Source: Gibbula magus (Eukaryota > Mollusca > Gastropoda > Trochida > Trochidae). From it: DNA of 64,000 nucleotides. The stretch lies in contig OW388299.1 of assembly GCA_936450465.1 (NCBI GenBank), positions 38,389,548-38,453,547 of the forward strand, in the 5' to 3' direction. Below the pieces are notes generated by a model, which saw only the letters and a list, made by a program, of their open reading frames with translations, searched no databases and was not told where the DNA came from. Positions 62,156 to 64,000 of the stretch are shown here, piece by piece (the first letter of the stretch is position 1; every line of letters begins with the position of its first letter). The position numbers were made by a program, and so were the translations under genes.

Positions 62156-63673
62156 ATGTTTTTTGCTGCGACTTTCAATGCATTCTTGGATCTGAACCTT
62201 TTGGAAAATGCACAAAACCAAGGGTTCTGTACCGCAATATACACAGAACTGAAGCTAAAGTGAAGCGTTTTATTCTTAATACTCATCATTCAAAGAATTA
62301 TAAGCTATTGTAACCAGGTATTTTCATCAACATAATTAATAAAATGTTGCATAGAGGTCTGTAGATACGTCATAAAAGCACATTTATTGACTTATTAAAG
62401 ATGAAATATTACAATTTGCATTATTATAACGGGGCTCAACAAAACATTTATTTGTATAGGATTTGTGCTAATCCGGACAATTTGACTGCAAATACAATTT
62501 ATAAATATGACATCTGTTTACTTTAAAATGTCACATCATTGTAACATTTGTGCCATAAATATGAAACTGGCAAATGTTGCATAATTACCCATTATGAAAT
62601 ATTTTTAAGAATCCAAATAAAGTATTTGCTTAATAATTCCTACTTTCAAGATGTGTGAGCAGGTTGACTAACTTATACAGTGATTAACTTCTTGTAAGTG
62701 TATCTTTATTAAGTTATTACATTGCCCAGACAGTATAATACATGAAAATCATACTTAACAAATATGGAATTAGGCTAAATAATTTTTTTTAAATGTTTCT
62801 CTAGCATCGGGACACTTTGAACTGTGCCGGTGACAACTTTTTATTGTCATTTAAAAAAACAAATTCAAAATTTGAATTGCCGCATCATTTTTGATAAACC
62901 CATAATAATCTATTTGTTCACCAAATCCATGGGTCTGCAGGAACAGATGTGCTCCTGTTTTGTATACTTCTATCACTTCCAAACCAGACTTCTAGACTAT
63001 ATTTTGATGGAAAATAATATAATGCATTCCTCTCTCATCAGAATTATTTTCCAACAAAAAAAGTTAAAAAGTGCTACTGTCCTCCCCGCTTTTGAAAAAT
63101 AAGTGCCCGAGAAACATTTAACCTTTTTATTCAGCCATACTTCATAAAAGTGTTTACTGCACATGTTCATATGCAATATATGACACTCAATATGTTTAAC
63201 AATGAGCAATAAAACATACTATTATAGATATGTTATTAAACATAATAGTATTACTTACATATTAAAATCAGTATATTTAATAACTCACATTTTAATTTTA
63301 TATCAGGAAAGAAATTTATATTAGATTTAAAGCCCTGCGTAAAGTCTATTAGAATTCTCAGAAAGAAAATCGTGCAAGAAAGTAGACTATCGATTCATGT
63401 AAGCAAATTTACTTTGTTAGCACTTTTCAAATTGATAACTTTATTATGCACTCATTCCTTATCTAAATCAAACAAATGGACTGGATTTACCAACTAGATA
63501 AGACGACAACACCAAAACAAGACTTTAATATTTAGACCATATTTCTCTCTATCTGGAGGGGTTGCGTCATCCGCTTTGTTTACACCGGCTAATCTAGCGA
63601 CGAAACCAAATCACGAAACATATGTTCCGTTCCCTTAAAATTAAAATTGACGTGAAAATGCCATTCAACTCAC
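62156..63673. other. SLC7 intron 1, 5' part, no supported feature
   Basis: AT-rich sequence, apparently unique. No exon or organised repeat was found. Two overlapping small open frames near 62824-63209 on opposite strands are not convincing. Confidence 0.55.
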
Positions 63674-63895
63674 CGATCCAGTATGTTTAAGAACCCCTTT
63701 AGGACTGACGAAAATCCCCGAACCAATGATGGAACCAACGATAATCGCAACACCGTTCCATAATGTTATCCGGCGCTTCAGCTCTACAACACCGCTTGTT
63801 TCTTCTCGTTCAATTACCACATTGCCGTTAGATAATTTCGATGCATCGGGTCCATTGACTAACTGGAGTTTTTGGTCAGTTCCTTCATGAGGCAT
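63674..63895 (-). CDS. SLC7A8: SLC7 transporter exon 1 (start codon, TM1)
   Basis: The ATG at 63895 has a favourable AAAC context and an in-frame TGA two codons upstream, so the start is well fixed. 74 codons, donor GGATCG|gtgagt, phase 0. A polar cytoplasmic N-terminus of about 40 residues is followed by [20 protein letters not shown] and [14 protein letters not shown], the unwound TM1 that holds the substrate backbone in APC transporters. Confidence 0.97.
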
Positions 63896-64000
63896 GTTTC
63901 AGCCTGCGATCACGCTAAACCGACTCCTTTCTTCCGCAATCACAACACAACTGATACTCATGTCCGAGCGGATTTCGCACGTGGAGCATTGGGTGTGTTT
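63896..64000 (-). promoter_or_regulatory. SLC7A8: SLC7 5' untranslated/promoter-proximal sequence
   Basis: GC content rises here relative to the introns. A palindromic E-box CACGTG lies at 63978-63983. No TATA box is evident and the transcription start is not determinable. Whether the E-box is used is unknown. Confidence 0.4.

Larger units (their letters stand above)
40507..63895 (-). other. SLC7A8: SLC7 (LAT2-like) amino-acid transporter gene, coding span
   Basis: Eleven exons on the minus strand join in frame (exon lengths 222, 159, 136, 126, 100, 45, 124, 104, 97, 150, 178) into 480 codons plus one base. The product is an APC-superfamily, 12-span transporter of the SLC7 light-chain group, which exchanges neutral (or neutral/cationic) amino acids at the plasma membrane with an SLC3 heavy chain. 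Visible hallmarks are GSIIGSGIF (residues 54-62, TM1 substrate-binding loop), Cys157 in FSGCVPPD (heavy-chain disulphide position), GLFAYAGW (241-248, TM6 with the gating Phe), NFVTEEM, NLPRAI (264-269), GAREGHLP (344-351) and RPRPIK (416-421). LAT2 resemblance ([28 protein letters not shown]) is strongest by eye, with some y+LAT-like features (DPDRPRPIK, FLVAVPLY). The paralogue symbol is therefore provisional. The final 15-50 residues are not located with confidence. Confidence 0.93.

Overview
The window is nuclear DNA of an animal, most likely a bivalve mollusc. It is AT-rich, with short exons separated by GT...AG introns. It is full of small non-autonomous transposons and of repeat elements with the 'pearl'/HINE layout described from oysters: tandem ~145-bp or ~172-bp monomers, a GACG/GACA microsatellite, then a terminal hairpin. 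Species and chromosome cannot be read from the sequence.

Layout. 1-8884: a satellite array of 65/60/64-bp monomers with higher-order duplications. 8.9-13.1 kb: a possible isolated exon, a TTAA-flanked MITE and a large pearl-like element. 13.6-18.3 kb: an unrecognised minus-strand gene assembled here from four phase-compatible exons plus a tentative last exon. 18.4-40.4 kb: no confident gene, but many inverted-repeat elements (including a hAT-like element with an 8-bp target duplication, a CCACTAGTGG-rich element and several foldbacks) and a repeat-poor AT-rich stretch at about 28.9-36 kb. 40.5-63.9 kb: a large minus-strand gene for an SLC7 (LAT2-like) amino-acid transporter. Eleven coding exons were found and join in frame into 480 codons; the last 15-50 residues were not located securely.

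The SLC7 introns hold the most interesting mobile DNA. There is a 455-bp miniature LTR element whose LTRs carry a tRNA-like sequence with A and B boxes. A hAT-like element sits inside a TTAA element. A 2.3-kb hAT-like element contains a MITE. Two foldback elements have 9-bp target duplications, one of them inside a pearl-like element.

The SLC7 protein should be the light chain of a heterodimeric amino-acid exchanger: it keeps the TM1 GSIIGSGIF motif and the extracellular Cys that bonds the 4F2hc/rBAT-type heavy chain. Nothing in the sequence links its function to the unknown gene downstream. All calls are by eye; no alignment or database search was run.
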